Notes: generated by a model from the letters alone, not told the origin. A DNA stretch of 64,000 nucleotides from Streptomyces sp. CB02959 (GCF_002803155.1 NZ_NNBP01000041.1:1-64000); one strand, 5' to 3'. Shown: positions 26,273-35,303, counted from the stretch's first letter. Program-made: numbers and translations.

Positions 26273-26319
26273 TGCGGTGCTTCCCTTTCCTTGTTGACGG
26301 GGTCGTAGGCTCCGCGGAG

Positions 26320-26994
26320 TCAGTTGCCCCAGCGGAACGAACGGCAGGTGTGCTCCAACCGGGTCCGGCCGAAGGTCTCGCGTTCGCGGAGGAGTTCGCC
26401 GGGGAGCGAGTACCGGGGGGCGTTCTTCGGGTCTTTCGCGGCCTGCGCGACGATCGCGTCGGTGAGTGAGCGGCTCATGTCCAGCCGTGGATAGGCGGCG
26501 TGCAGGGCGTCGGCCTGCTCGTCGGTGACGGCGTCGACGTGGTTGGCTTCCAGTGGGTTGGCGAAGTCGAGGGCGACGCCCTTGCGGACGAGCACGCACA
26601 GCGTGCCGCGGCGTTCCGCGATGCCCGGGGAGGTGTGCAGGGCGATGGCCTGCCAGACCTGGTCGGCGTCGGCTGCGGATACTCCGCGGTCGGTCAGGAA
26701 TGAGGCGGCCCGGTCGGCGCCTTCGACCTCGAACCGCTGGTTGTTCGGTCCGTCCGACGCCACGCCGAGGTCGTGCATCGCGCACGCGGCAAACAACAGG
26801 TCGTCTTGGTAGTCGTGGCCGGGGGCCAGGCCGAGGCGGCCGGCCACCAGCCGGGCGAACAGGTAACTGCGGATGCTGTGGTTGAAGACGGACGGCGTCT
26901 CCACCGGCCGGATGAGGTTCACGACGGCGTCGGCAAGCGGTGTGCCGGGCAGCGTGATCAGGTCGGCGGTTGCCTCGTGGGTAGGTCCGGTCAT
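26320..26994 (-). CDS. HD-domain metal hydrolase (cyanamide-hydratase-like)
   Basis: A 224-residue HD-superfamily protein starting at ATG 26994. The metal ligands are visible: N-H-S-I-R-S-Y-L near residue 39, C-A-M-H-D-L-G-V with the H-D pair near residue 74, and I-A-L-H-T-S-P-G near residue 117, as in the cyanamide-hydratase subgroup of HD proteins. Those enzymes hydrate small nitrile-like or isonitrile compounds. The real substrate is unknown. It is divergent from a GlxA-type regulator and upstream of ridA, suggesting a small detoxification or catabolic module. Confidence 0.75.
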   Translation of the reverse strand: MTGPTHEATADLITLPGTPLADAVVNLIRPVETPSVFNHSIRSYLFARLVAGRLGLAPGHDYQDDLLFAACAMHDLGVASDGPNNQRFEVEGADRAASFLTDRGVSAADADQVWQAIALHTSPGIAERRGTLCVLVRKGVALDFANPLEANHVDAVTDEQADALHAAYPRLDMSRSLTDAIVAQAAKDPKNAPRYSLPGELLRERETFGRTRLEHTCRSFRWGN

Positions 26995-27065
26995 GTCTTC
27001 AGCCTGGCCGTGACCCCCCTGACCTGGTGAGAGGCAAAATTTCCATACTTCGATAGAATCTTGCC
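26995..27065. promoter_or_regulatory. Divergent promoter region between the HD hydrolase and GlxA regulator
   Basis: A 71-base spacer between two divergent start codons. It is distinctly AT-richer than its surroundings near the regulator start (AAAATTTCC, GATAGAAT). It must hold both promoters and, very likely, the binding site of the GlxA-type protein. No clear palindrome was seen. Confidence 0.4.
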
Positions 27066-28046
27066 ATGACAGTGCATCAAGTCGCGGTCCTGGCGCTGGA
27101 CGGGGTCACCCCGCTCGACCTGGCGATCCCGACGCAGATCTTCACCGCCCGGCCGGAAACCGCCTACGAGATGACCCTGTGCGCGCTGGACGAGAAGGTG
27201 GCCACCACCGCGGGTTTCGCCCTGGTCGCTGGCGGGGGCCTGGAGCAGGTGCGCACCGCCGACACCGTGATCGTGCCGGGATTCGAACCGATCCTCCCGT
27301 TGCCGGACGCCGTGCTCGACGCACTGGCCGAAGCCCGCGACCGGGGCAAGCGTGTGGTGTCGATCTGCACGGGCGCCTTCGCGCTGGCCGCGGCGGGCGT
27401 ACTGGACGGGCTGCACGCCACGACCCACTGGAAACACATCGACGAGTTCGAGCGGGGCTTCCCGGCCGTCACGGTCGACCGCGACGTGCTCTACGTCGAC
27501 GAGGGCGATGTGCTCACCTCGGCCGGGGTGTGCTGCGGCATCGACCTCTGCCTGCACATCGTGCGCCGCGACCTGGGTGCGGAAGTGGCCAATGAGATCG
27601 CCCGCGGTCTGGTCGCCGCCCCGCACCGAGACGGTGGGCAGGCCCAGTACGTGCCGGCTCCCGTCGCGGTGGCCGGTGAGGCGTCGCTCTCCGGTACCCG
27701 GGAATGGGCCCTGCAACGGCTCGGCGAGCCGCTCACGCTGCGCGCGCTTGCCCGGCACGCGGGCGTCTCGCAGCGCACCTTCATGCGCCGGTTCGCCGAG
27801 GAGACGGGCACGACCCCGTTGCAGTGGGTGCTCAACGCCCGGCTCGGCAGGGCGCGGGAAATGCTGGAAACCACGGAGCGCTCGGTGGATCAGGTGGCGC
27901 GGGACTGCGGGCTCGGCACGGCAGCCAACCTGCGGCTGCACTTCCGGCGTGCACTGGACACCACCCCCACCGCCTACCGCCGCACCTTCACACGCTCGAC
28001 GTCGCACAGTCCGGCCTTTTCACCTGCGGTCCCGCGCTCGGACTGA
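27066..28046 (+). CDS. GlxA-family transcriptional regulator (DJ-1/PfpI domain plus AraC HTH)
   Basis: A 326-residue regulator starting at ATG 27066. Residues 1-175 form a DJ-1/PfpI domain with the nucleophile-elbow Cys in V-V-S-I-C-T-G-A-F-A-L-A (around residue 99). Residues 215-310 form an AraC-type double helix-turn-helix (T-L-R-A-L-A-R-H-A-G-V-S-Q-R-T, R-D-C-G-L-G-T-A-A-N-L-R). Divergent position implies control of the HD-hydrolase/RidA pair. The C-terminal 15 residues are Ser/Pro-rich. Confidence 0.88.
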   Translation: MTVHQVAVLALDGVTPLDLAIPTQIFTARPETAYEMTLCALDEKVATTAGFALVAGGGLEQVRTADTVIVPGFEPILPLPDAVLDALAEARDRGKRVVSICTGAFALAAAGVLDGLHATTHWKHIDEFERGFPAVTVDRDVLYVDEGDVLTSAGVCCGIDLCLHIVRRDLGAEVANEIARGLVAAPHRDGGQAQYVPAPVAVAGEASLSGTREWALQRLGEPLTLRALARHAGVSQRTFMRRFAEETGTTPLQWVLNARLGRAREMLETTERSVDQVARDCGLGTAANLRLHFRRALDTTPTAYRRTFTRSTSHSPAFSPAVPRSD

Positions 28047-28149
28047 GAATGGCCACCACGACGCTGAAGGGTTTCGGAGGCGGGTCGCTGCCGTCCAAGC
28101 CGCCGAGCGGGCAAGGAGAAACGTTGGACCCTAGCCGTCACGAGAACGA

Positions 28150-28305
28150 GCTTGTGCTCGTGCCTTTGTGCTCTCCTTTCCGGACCCAGCCGTAGGCGAT
28201 GCGACCTTGGACTTGGCCGTTCTGGGCGGCGGAGAGGTGCTGGCGGGCGACGCGGCGGGCGGTGTCCTCGGAGGACTTGAGCGCCAGCACGCACATCATG
28301 CGGGC
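28150..28305 (-). pseudogene. Serine recombinase fragment
   Basis: On the minus strand the sequence A-L-K-S-S-E-D-T-A-R-R-V-A-R-Q-H-L-S-A-A-Q-N-G is followed by G-R-I-A-Y-G-W-V-R. This is the segment joining the resolvase domain to the recombinase domain of large Streptomyces serine integrases. Nothing of the catalytic domain or C-terminal DNA-binding domain remains. Next to it (28296-28517, minus) is an unidentified frame containing L-P-V-P-V-R-D-L-E-R. Confidence 0.55.
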
Positions 28306-28654
28306 CATGTGGCGCCATCAGGCCGCCGGGCGACCACGAGCCACGCGGGTTGCTCTCCGCCCTCCCGCTCCAGGTCGCGCACGGGCACGGGCAAGCCGGC
28401 GTACAAGTCCCTGGTCAAGCGGGCCTCCGCGTCCGGTTCGCCATCGTCCGCCACGCAGATGTTCGTCGGCAGGCCCATCGGGCGGCTGCTCCTCTCGTTC
28501 GCGTTGCTTGCCTCCACTGATAAGGACGCGCGGCGGGTGTTTCACGTTCACCTGAGCAGGTTTGCCCGGAAATTCCAGCGTACGAATGCCGGGCACTGCA
28601 CGGGTGGTCGCTCTGGAACGGGTGGCAGTGGCAGTGGCAGTGGCCGTGTCCCTT

Positions 28655-29307
28655 GCGCGCCCTTCCTGGTCGGCGACCTCGACCCGGTGACAGCGCTGTC
28701 GCCGTTCGTCGCCGGGCCCGTCCTGGTGGACAACGACGTCAACTGGGCGGCCCGCGCCGAAGGCCACAGCGGCTGCGCCACAGACATCGACGACTTCGTC
28801 TACGTCCACCTGGGAGAAGGGCTGGGCTGCGCGGTGGTCCAGGACGGCGAGGTCAGGCGCGGCCATCACGGACTGGCCGGCGAGATCGCCCACCTGTACA
28901 CCGCCGGCCCGGACGGCACCGCGATGCCCCTGACCGAAGTGTTCGCCACCCTCGGCCTGCGCCGGCCTGCATCAACCGCCATCGACGTCACAGCCCTACG
29001 ATCCGCAATCGCAGGCGAGGACGAGTCGGCGCACCGGACCCGGACCGCCTTGGCCCGGGCGATCAGCGGCGTGCTGGCAGCCGCCGTCTCCCTCACCGAC
29101 CCGGAACTGATCGTTATCGGCGGCGAATGGGGCAACTGCCCCGACATGATCGCCGCGATCGACCAGCACTTCAGCCACAGCCCGCGCCCCGTCCGCGTCG
29201 CTGCAGCCCAAATGACCGCCCCCGAACTGGCCGGAGCACGCACCCGCGCCGTGGAAGAGCTGCGGTCCCTCGTCGTCCACTCGGCACAGCCCGCCACCTA
29301 CGACTGA
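28655..29307 (+). pseudogene. ROK-family sugar kinase/repressor, N-terminally truncated
   Basis: The second half (about 215 residues) of a ROK-family transcriptional repressor: V-L-V-D-N-D-V-N-W-A-A-R-A-E, then Y-V-H-L-G-E-G-L-G-C-A-V-V, H-G-L-A-G-E-I-A-H and, near the end, L-I-V-I-G-G-E-W-G. The helix-turn-helix and the ATP-binding D-I-G-G motif are missing. Upstream sequence in the same frame is Arg/Gly/Ser-rich and contains a short GGCAGT tandem repeat. The ORF could start far upstream, but that part is not protein-like. Probably a decayed sugar repressor. Confidence 0.7.
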
Positions 29308-29519
29308 CCTCAGCCCGCGCGCGGCAGCTCCACGCGGCCGCGGTTCGCGCGCCCTTCACCGAGTGGGGTGAAGACCGACCAGCAGATGGATCGCTGGAGG
29401 CGGCGGATGGTGGGCCGGGCGTCCGAGCGGTAGAGCTTGGTCGCGCGTCGAGGACCACCGCAAACGAACAGCGCCGCCGCCAGCAGCAACTGGAGCCCGC
29501 CGATCAGGCGGCCCCAAGG

Positions 29520-29660
29520 GAGGTGGAACGGGCATTCGCGCACCTGCACTGGTTCCGCCGCCTACGGATCTGCTGGGAGATACGCGACGACATCCACGAA
29601 GCCTTCCTCACTCTCGGATGCACACTGATCTGCTGGCGACGCCTCAAGCTATTCCTGTAG
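29520..29660 (+). pseudogene. C-terminus of an IS5-like transposase
   Basis: The last about 46 residues read E-V-E-R-A-F-A-H-L-H-W-F-R-R-L-R-I, then W-E-I-R-D-D-I-H-E-A-F and L-I-C-W-R-R-L. This is the typical end of IS5/DDE transposases of actinomycetes, with the catalytic-Glu region E-R-x-F-A. Everything upstream is lost. Confidence 0.7.
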
Positions 29661-29815
29661 GAGATTCAAAGGTGGCTCTCGCACCCAGGTGGACCAGAAG
29701 CGGCAGGCCGGGGGCTATGCGCGCCTTCTGCGGAGAGGACAAGTCCCCTGGCAACCAGAGCGGCTGACGAACCGTAGGCGTCTACTCTCCTCGTGGGACC
29801 AGTCTTGAGAGGATC

Positions 29816-30538
29816 ATGTCGAGCATGACGATTGCGGACATAGCCATGGTGACAGGCGCGAACCAGGGGATCGGGCGAGAGGTGGCCCGGCAACTCGCCG
29901 CTGCGGGCATGGTCGTCTATCTCGGTGCCCGCGATCCGGAGCGGGGCCGCACGGCCGCACGCGAGTTGTCGGCTGCAGGCGACGTGCGGTTCATGCCCCT
30001 AGACGTGGCAGACCAATCGCAGGTCGACGCCGCGGCCCGGAGGATTGAGGCGGAGTGGGGCAGGCTCGACGTACTGGTGAACAACGCGGGTATCGGCGGC
30101 ACCCGCCCGGCAGTGGAAGAGACCACCGCGGACGATTTCACGGATGTCATGGACGTCAACCTGCTCGGCGCGGTCCGGACGACGCACGCCCTCCTGCCGC
30201 TGTTGCACAAGGCCCAGCGTCCGCGCGTCGTGAATGTGACGAGCGGACGCGGATCGTTCACCATGAACGGTGATCCGCAGCGCATGGAATCCCGGTTGCG
30301 CGGCCTGGTCTACCCGGTCTCGAAAGCGGCCTTGAACATGCTTACCTACCAGTACGCCCGCGCCCTTCCCGGCTTCCGCATCAATGCCGTCGATCCGGGG
30401 TTCACCGCGACCGCAATCAACAACCACACTGGCACCAGCACGCCCGCGCAGAGCGCCGCGACGATCGTGCGGCTCGCCCTGGCGATCGACGGGCCCAGCG
30501 GACGGCTCTTCGACTCCACAGGTGAGATTGGCTGGTAG
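29816..30538 (+). CDS. Short-chain dehydrogenase/reductase
   Basis: A complete classical SDR of 240 residues starting at ATG 29816. Features: cofactor motif T-G-A-N-Q-G-I-G near residue 13, L-V-N-N-A-G-I-G near residue 86, the catalytic Ser in N-V-T-S-G-R-G, and Y-P-V-S-K supplying Tyr and Lys. G-A-R-D after the second strand (Arg) suggests NADP(H). The ending N-A-V-D-P-G-F-T-A-T is standard. The substrate is unknown. The gene is monocistronic between IS debris and a small membrane-protein gene. Confidence 0.85.
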   Translation: MSSMTIADIAMVTGANQGIGREVARQLAAAGMVVYLGARDPERGRTAARELSAAGDVRFMPLDVADQSQVDAAARRIEAEWGRLDVLVNNAGIGGTRPAVEETTADDFTDVMDVNLLGAVRTTHALLPLLHKAQRPRVVNVTSGRGSFTMNGDPQRMESRLRGLVYPVSKAALNMLTYQYARALPGFRINAVDPGFTATAINNHTGTSTPAQSAATIVRLALAIDGPSGRLFDSTGEIGW

Positions 30539-30647
30539 CGAGCTCGGATGCGCACCGACCTCCTGGCGGCGTCCGAAGTCATTTCGTTAGGAGCTCTAAG
30601 CGCGAACTGCGCGGGTATGCCTGGACCGAGAGAAGGGAAGTGGCCCT

Positions 30648-31061
30648 GTGGTCAAGTGGATTGTACTGGGGCTGATCCTGGCGCCGTCTGTGCTGTTCAT
30701 CGTGATGATGATCGCCGTGGCGCTCAGCGCGATGCGGCCCCGCCGCGCCGCCGCGTCGTTTAGCCGCCCGAAGTCGCCTCCGGAGCCCCCGCCGAGGAAC
30801 CGTCCGGCCGCATCGGCCGCCCCACCGGCACCGCCACCCACGGGCGACGAGCCGAATTCGTCACCCGAGACCACCGCCTGGCTCGATGCGTACCGACGCG
30901 CGCACCCCAACGCCACCCATGAGATGGTGATGGCAGCCGTACGCGAGCGGCGCGACGACCAGACGAAGTACCGCGGCATGTCGCCGGGCATGAAGTCCGC
31001 TTTCAAGGAGATCGAGAGGCAGCGCCGCGGGACCGGCTGGGACGGCGACTGGGCCCGGTGA
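30648..31061 (+). CDS. Hypothetical membrane-anchored protein
   Basis: A 137-residue protein with start GTG 30648 after a GAGAAGGGAAG site. One N-terminal membrane helix (I-V-L-G-L-I-L-A-P-S-V-L-F-I) is followed by a Pro/Ala-rich linker and a small charged helical domain (T-T-A-W-L-D-A-Y-R-R-A-H-P-N-A-T-H-E). Not recognised. The domain could be a small protein- or DNA-interaction helix bundle facing the cytoplasm. Confidence 0.6.
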   Translation: MVKWIVLGLILAPSVLFIVMMIAVALSAMRPRRAAASFSRPKSPPEPPPRNRPAASAAPPAPPPTGDEPNSSPETTAWLDAYRRAHPNATHEMVMAAVRERRDDQTKYRGMSPGMKSAFKEIERQRRGTGWDGDWAR

Positions 31062-31209
31062 GGGTGCCCCGCTCAGGCGGAGGCGGCGCGGATCCGCCCA
31101 GCGAAGTCGAAGACGCTGAGGCGTAGGGCCCGTTCCGCGTCCACGCCGCGAGGCAGATGCGTCTGGTCGCAGCCGATGGCCAGCCCCGCCAGGAACGCCG
31201 TCCGGCCCG

Positions 31210-31415
31210 CCTCCACGCTGCATTCCAATCGGATGCGCTTCACCGGCTCGTTCCACCAGCGACCAGCCGTTCTTGCGTTCCAACGGCGCAACCAGCCCAA
31301 CCATGTACTCCAGTGCCCGGCCTCGCGGCTCCGAACGGGCAAACCGTGCAGCAAACCGCGCGTGTAGCCCCGCCAACTCCCCACGCCACGACTCGACTTG
31401 CCGCACGCCAGGCCC
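31210..31415 (-). pseudogene. N-terminal fragment of an IS701-family transposase
   Basis: Minus-strand frame with W-R-G-E-L-A-G-L-H-A-R-F-A, S-E-P-R-G-R-A-L-E-Y-M and L-A/V-P-L-E-R-K-N-G-W-S-L-V-E-R-A-G-E. This is the diagnostic N-terminus of IS701 transposases. After G-M-Q the similarity stops. The catalytic part is absent. Confidence 0.7.
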
Positions 31416-31539
31416 ACAGACACTGGGACACTCAATCACACCAAACCCCACAACTGTGATTGCGGTATTAACTGAATCAGTTGAGTCGTTTTGCGGTAGT
31501 CGGCTGCCGTTCGGCGCTACCAGAGGGAGGGGGACCCGG

Positions 31540-32133
31540 GTGTCGAGCTGCATACGACGACGGATCGCGGGGGTGCTGGTCGCCGCGCTGCTGGCCGGGG
31601 CAGCCCTAGGCTGTTCACTGGACGAGGGCGAGCACGTCGCGGCGGTGGGCGGTGCAGGTTCGGCGTGCGAACTGCCGGTGACCTTCGAGATTCCAACGTC
31701 GTGGAAGAAATCGGAGCATGGGAACGTGGTCGACAAGGAGCGGTCGACCCGGTACGCCTCCTGCGACCTTGAATGGGGCGTTGGGAAGACGCAGATGGGT
31801 CTTTGGGCCAAGGTCTACGACAAGGGCAGGACGAGCGCGGATCCGCTCAAGGCTCTGTTCGACTACGACGGCCAGGGCATGAGCAACTACGGCGAGTACT
31901 ACCACGACCAGTACACCAGCCGGCTGACGATCGCGGGGCACCCCTCCGCGGAAATGGGCTACACGGTCCAACCGCCGGCCCCGAACGTCCCGACCTTCCG
32001 AAGGCGGACGATCGCGGTTGTCACGTCCGATGCCACGATCCTGCTGGGAGTCGGCGCCAACAACCCCGGCGCCGACGAGCGCACCCGCAAGGTCTTCGAC
32101 CGAGTGAAGTCCTCCCTACGGATTACCTCCTGA
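31540..32133 (+). CDS. Putative secreted lipoprotein
   Basis: A 197-residue protein from the GTG at 31540, behind a GAGGGAGGGG site. Signal peptide R-R-R-I-A-G-V-L-V-A-A-L-L-A-G ends in the lipobox A-L-G-C. The mature domain (about 170 residues) begins C-E-L-P-V-T-F-E-I-P-T-S-W, a pattern shared by actinobacterial lipoproteins of LpqN/LpqT-like fold in which a P-x-x-W follows the first strand. It ends with F-D-R-V-K-S-S-L-R. Function unknown. The upstream open frame belongs to IS debris. Confidence 0.65.
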   Translation: MSSCIRRRIAGVLVAALLAGAALGCSLDEGEHVAAVGGAGSACELPVTFEIPTSWKKSEHGNVVDKERSTRYASCDLEWGVGKTQMGLWAKVYDKGRTSADPLKALFDYDGQGMSNYGEYYHDQYTSRLTIAGHPSAEMGYTVQPPAPNVPTFRRRTIAVVTSDATILLGVGANNPGADERTRKVFDRVKSSLRITS

Positions 32134-32224
32134 CACCTGCAGCCTGCATGCGGTGGGGAACACTCACCTTCAGCGGGTGTCACGGTCCCCAGTGCATGGA
32201 AGTAGCGAGAGGCCCGGCCCACGC

Positions 32225-32408
32225 GCTGGGCCTCCCACGGCAAGGTCCGTGCCCGCGTCGAGCACGCCTTCGCCGTATGAAGACCTGGAAGATCCTGCAC
32301 GACTGTCGGCTCAAGGGCGATAGCGTGCGCCATGCTCGGGATCGCCCGCCTACACAACCTCATCCTCGCCGGGCGACAGAGAACGGGCAGGTCAACACGA
32401 TGCCGTAG
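32225..32408 (+). pseudogene. C-terminal fragment of a DDE-superfamily (IS5-group) transposase
   Basis: V-R-A-R-V-E-H-A-F-A followed by M-K-T-W-K-I-L-H-D-C-R-L-K-G-D, then after a frameshift M-L-G-I-A-R-L-H-N-L-I-L-A-G. This is the end of a DDE_Tnp_4-type transposase. The sequence CCATTTACGGGACAACGC just after it (32409-32426) may be the old element end. The adjoining ISAs1 gene begins there on the opposite strand. Confidence 0.65.
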
Positions 32409-32413
32409 ACCAT

Positions 32414-33574
32414 TTACGGGACAACGCTTAGGTCCCCGGAATCCTTCCGTATTCGGGCCAGATCTCGCAGTGCTTTGGTGTCGCCGCGGGGCCGTTGCAA
32501 AGTCCGGTGATCTTGTAGTCGCGCTGGTCGGACGATGCCCAGTAGGTCGAGCGGGCGGGTGAAGGGCTCGTAGGAGACGTGCCGGATGCCGGCCGCGATG
32601 TTGCGGAGTCCGGCGGCGTGGAGCGCGTTGATCGCCAGGTTGCGTAGGGTCGACATGTTTTCGGGGCCATGGCCGGTGCGAATCTTCGAGGCGTCCTCGG
32701 CGAAGGTGGTGTCGCGGACGAAGTGGAACCGATTCTCGATGGTCCGCTGCGACCTGGCGAGTTGGCCCAACCGCTGGGGCGATGCCTGATGCGAGGTCAG
32801 GTCTGTGATCGCGTAGACGGTCTGGCGGCTGACGGTTCCGGTCGTGCGGTCGGTGCGGTGGCGCAGGATGCGTACAGCCTGGGCGGCGTGGGGGAAGTCG
32901 AGGCCGAGGTCGGTCACGGTGAGGGCCCTGGTCACTCGGGTCTCCCGGCGGCCGTGGCCGATCTCCCGGTCGTAGCGGCGGGCGGTGACGTCCTTCCACG
33001 GCAGTGATCGCAGCCTGCGGTGCAGTTCGGGCTGGTTGGCCTTGACCACCAAGAGGTAGTGTGCCTTCTTCTCGTCCACCAGGAAGCGCGCATGCGCGCG
33101 CTGGGTGTGCAGGGCGTCGGCCGTGACGGTGACCCCGGTCAGGTCGAAGGGCGCCAGTAGCGCGGCGAAGCAGGTGATTTCGTTGGTCTTGTCGGGGACC
33201 CGCAGCTGGGTGACGGTTCGGCCGTCGCCGGTCATCGCGGCCGGCAGCTGGGCGGCGGGCGTCTGGCCGTGTCGGGAGCCGCGGGCGGCCTTGCCGTCGA
33301 GCGCCACCGAGTCCGAGCCGGCAGGATCAGCGCCGGTCAGATCGGCCAGGGCGTGCTGCGGCGCGTTGGCGGACCACTGGCCGACAGCCGTATACGAGCG
33401 TGCGCCGGAGACAACCGCGGAGGCGGCAACCAGCAGCACTGCCACGCACGGGTGACCCACCGCTCGACGTCGACGGGGATCCGGCAACAGCGGCAACCGC
33501 TCCACCAGCGAGAACCCGCAGTGTCCTCCAGAGCGGGCGACTTGATCAGGCAGACGGTGGCAGGCTGACGACAC
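32414..33574 (-). mobile_element. ISAs1-family transposase, internally shortened
   Basis: A 386-residue frame. The family core is intact over most of its length: D-S-V-A-L-D-G-K-A-A-R-G-S-R-H-G, T-V-T-Q-L-R-V-P-D-K-T-N-E-I, V-T-A-D-A-L-H-T-Q-R and V-V-K-A-N-Q-P-E-L. Near the end come S-Q-R-T-I-E-N-R-F-H-F-V-R-D-T-T and R-N-L-A-I-N-A-L. The region before D-G-K is too short: A-P-Q-H-A-L is followed directly by A-D-L-T-G-A-D, so about 40-60 residues are missing compared with usual ISAs1 proteins. About 35 extra residues follow the usual C-terminus. It probably cannot transpose by itself. No flanking inverted repeats were identified. Confidence 0.75.
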
Positions 33575-33689
33575 ATCGAAGCTCCGGTGGTGCGAGGCGA
33601 CTTGGGAAGGTCACCCCGTTCAACCGGGGCTTCGCTGCGTGCGTGACGGCCCAGCCCGCGCTCCTTGGACCGCCGCGACCTGCGGACTC

Positions 33690-33945
33690 TCAGGGCTGGT
33701 CGTACCAGGAGAACGCCGCGATCCGCCAGCCCTCCGGGGTGCGGACGAACTGGATGGTCTTGGTCCCGCCGCCCTCGAACGGCTCGCCGTCCAGGATGCC
33801 GGCCTTCCGGTACTCGCCGAAGCGCGACGCGATGTCGCCCGCGATCTCGGTTCGCTCGGAGGTCTCCCACTCCGAGAACTCGACCAACCGGCCGTCGGCG
33901 AGCAGGCGTTCGCGCGGCTCGATGAACTCGTTGCAACAGCCCTGT
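33690..33945 (-). pseudogene. SnoaL/NTF2-like (DUF4440-type) protein fragment
   Basis: The minus-strand frame ending at 33690 contains C-C-N-E-F-I-E-P-R-E-R-L-L-A, then F-G-E-Y-R-K-A-G-I-L-D-G and, last, F-V-R-T-P-E-G-W-R-I-A-A-F-S-W. This is the C-terminal two thirds of an NTF2-fold protein. Its beginning has been replaced by the end of the dehydrogenase remnant next door, so it has no start codon or ribosome site of its own. Confidence 0.6.
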
Positions 33946-33964
33946 GCCCTGGGGTGATCTCCAG

Positions 33965-34337
33965 AACGTCTCTGGGATAGCGGCCAGTTAAGCCCAGGGC
34001 AGGTCGGACTCGATGATGGCGACATTCGAGGCCGGCACCCGCGTGTATTCGGCGTAACTGCCGTGGATGGTGCGTCCGAGGCCGCCCATGAGCGCCGCCA
34101 CCTTAGCGCCGACGGGGAATTCACCGCCAGAGCAAGCTTTTACCAGGCCGACGCACTCGATACCGCTGACCTTGGCGGCCTCGGCCCATTCGCCCCTGAG
34201 CATGTGCAGTTAGGCGTGGTTGAGGCTGAAAGCCTTGATTTCGATCACGACGTGACCGGCCTTGGGTTCGGGTTCCGGTAGCTCCGTGTAGACGAGACTA
34301 TCCGGCCACCGAATTTCTCGATCACGATGGCACGCAT
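33965..34337 (-). pseudogene. Zinc-type/MDR quinone oxidoreductase remnant
   Basis: A perfect AGGAGGAG ribosome site and ATG at 34337 begin M-R-A-I-V-I-E-K-F-G-G. A frameshift leads to D-S-L-V-Y-T-E-L-P-E-P-E-P-K-A-G, a stop interrupts F-S-L-N-H-A, and then come G-I-E-C-V-G-L-V and G-S-Y-A-E-Y-T-R-V-P-A. A second stop sits at D-L-P-W-A, followed by L-A-A-I-P-E-T. So the first third of an MDR-superfamily reductase remains, with three disabling lesions. The rest is deleted up to the SnoaL fragment. Confidence 0.75.
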
Positions 34338-34433
34338 AACCCTCCTCCTGAAATGGCGAGGCAGCCTGCTCGTTCCCCCGGCGCGGGTCAGGTTGACGTG
34401 AGGCCGGCCGTGCCACGGCCTCCTGCGACCGGG

Positions 34434-35303
34434 TCAGGTGATAGTGCGGCTGAGGAAGTCGCGGATGTGCTGGGTGATGGTCTCCAGATGGCTCTCCAGG
34501 GCGAAGTGTCCGGATTCGATCAGGTGGATCTCGGCCTTGGGCAGGTCCCGCTGGAAGGCTTTCGCGCCCTCCGGGCCGAAGATCTCGTCATTCGCGCCCC
34601 AGACGGACAGCAGCGGCACCTGGGAGTCGCGGAAGTACTGCTGCACGGCCGGGTAGAGGTCCACGTTGGTGGGGTAGTCGCGGAAGAGCTTGAGCTGGAT
34701 CTCCTCGTTGCCCGGCCGGTCGAGCAGTGCCTGGTCGTGGACCCAGTTGTCGGGGCTGACGAGGCTTTGGTCGGCGACACCGTTCACGTACTGCCAGCGG
34801 GTGACCTCGGCGGTCAGCGCGCCGCGCACCGGAGCTTCGGTTTCCGCGCTCGGCGCCTTGGCGTAGGCGAACAGGCCGTCCCAGAAGGGCTTGACGAAGC
34901 CCTCGGTGTAGGCATTGCCGTTTTGAGTGATGATCGCGGTGATGCGCTGTGGGTCCCGCAGCGCAAGCCGCCACCCGATGGGTGCGCCGTAGTCCTGTAC
35001 ATACATGGCAAACCGGCTAACACCCAGGCGGTCGAGCAACCCCGAGGTGATCGAGGTGAGGGCGTCAAAGGTGTAGGAGAACTCATCGACGCTCGGCATC
35101 GCCGACTGGCCGAAGCCGATGTGATCGGGTGCGATGAGCCGGTAGCGATCCGAGAGGGCCGGGATCAGATTCCGGAACATGTGCGAGCTTGTCGGAAAGC
35201 CGTGCAGCAGGACCACGACGGGCGCCTGAGCGTCACCGGCCTCCCGGTAGAACACCTCCAAGCCCTTGACGGCCACAGTACGGTGATGCACGGCGTATGC
35301 CAT
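34434..35303 (-). CDS. Alpha/beta hydrolase with aspartate nucleophile (haloalkane-dehalogenase/epoxide-hydrolase type)
   Basis: A complete 289-residue hydrolase, ATG 35303. The oxyanion motif is H-G-F-P-T-S near residue 34. The nucleophile elbow is V-Q-D-Y-G-A-P-I-G near residue 104, where Asp replaces the usual Ser, as in haloalkane dehalogenases and epoxide hydrolases. The acid lies in W-G-A-N-D-E-I-F, and the catalytic His in E-S-G-H-F-A-L-E. It lacks a signal peptide. Substrate unknown; epoxide or halide hydrolysis is the family expectation. Confidence 0.85.
   Translation of the reverse strand: MAYAVHHRTVAVKGLEVFYREAGDAQAPVVVLLHGFPTSSHMFRNLIPALSDRYRLIAPDHIGFGQSAMPSVDEFSYTFDALTSITSGLLDRLGVSRFAMYVQDYGAPIGWRLALRDPQRITAIITQNGNAYTEGFVKPFWDGLFAYAKAPSAETEAPVRGALTAEVTRWQYVNGVADQSLVSPDNWVHDQALLDRPGNEEIQLKLFRDYPTNVDLYPAVQQYFRDSQVPLLSVWGANDEIFGPEGAKAFQRDLPKAEIHLIESGHFALESHLETITQHIRDFLSRTIT

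Noticed and set aside
28296..28517. Minus-strand 73-residue frame next to the recombinase fragment
   Set aside because: Part of it looks protein-like, but I could not connect it with any family and it has no convincing start, so it is mentioned only under the recombinase remnant.
31073..31435. Minus-strand hypothetical protein of 120 residues
   Set aside because: Overlaps the IS701 transposase remnant in another frame. It has no ribosome site, and the better-supported reading is the transposase N-terminus.
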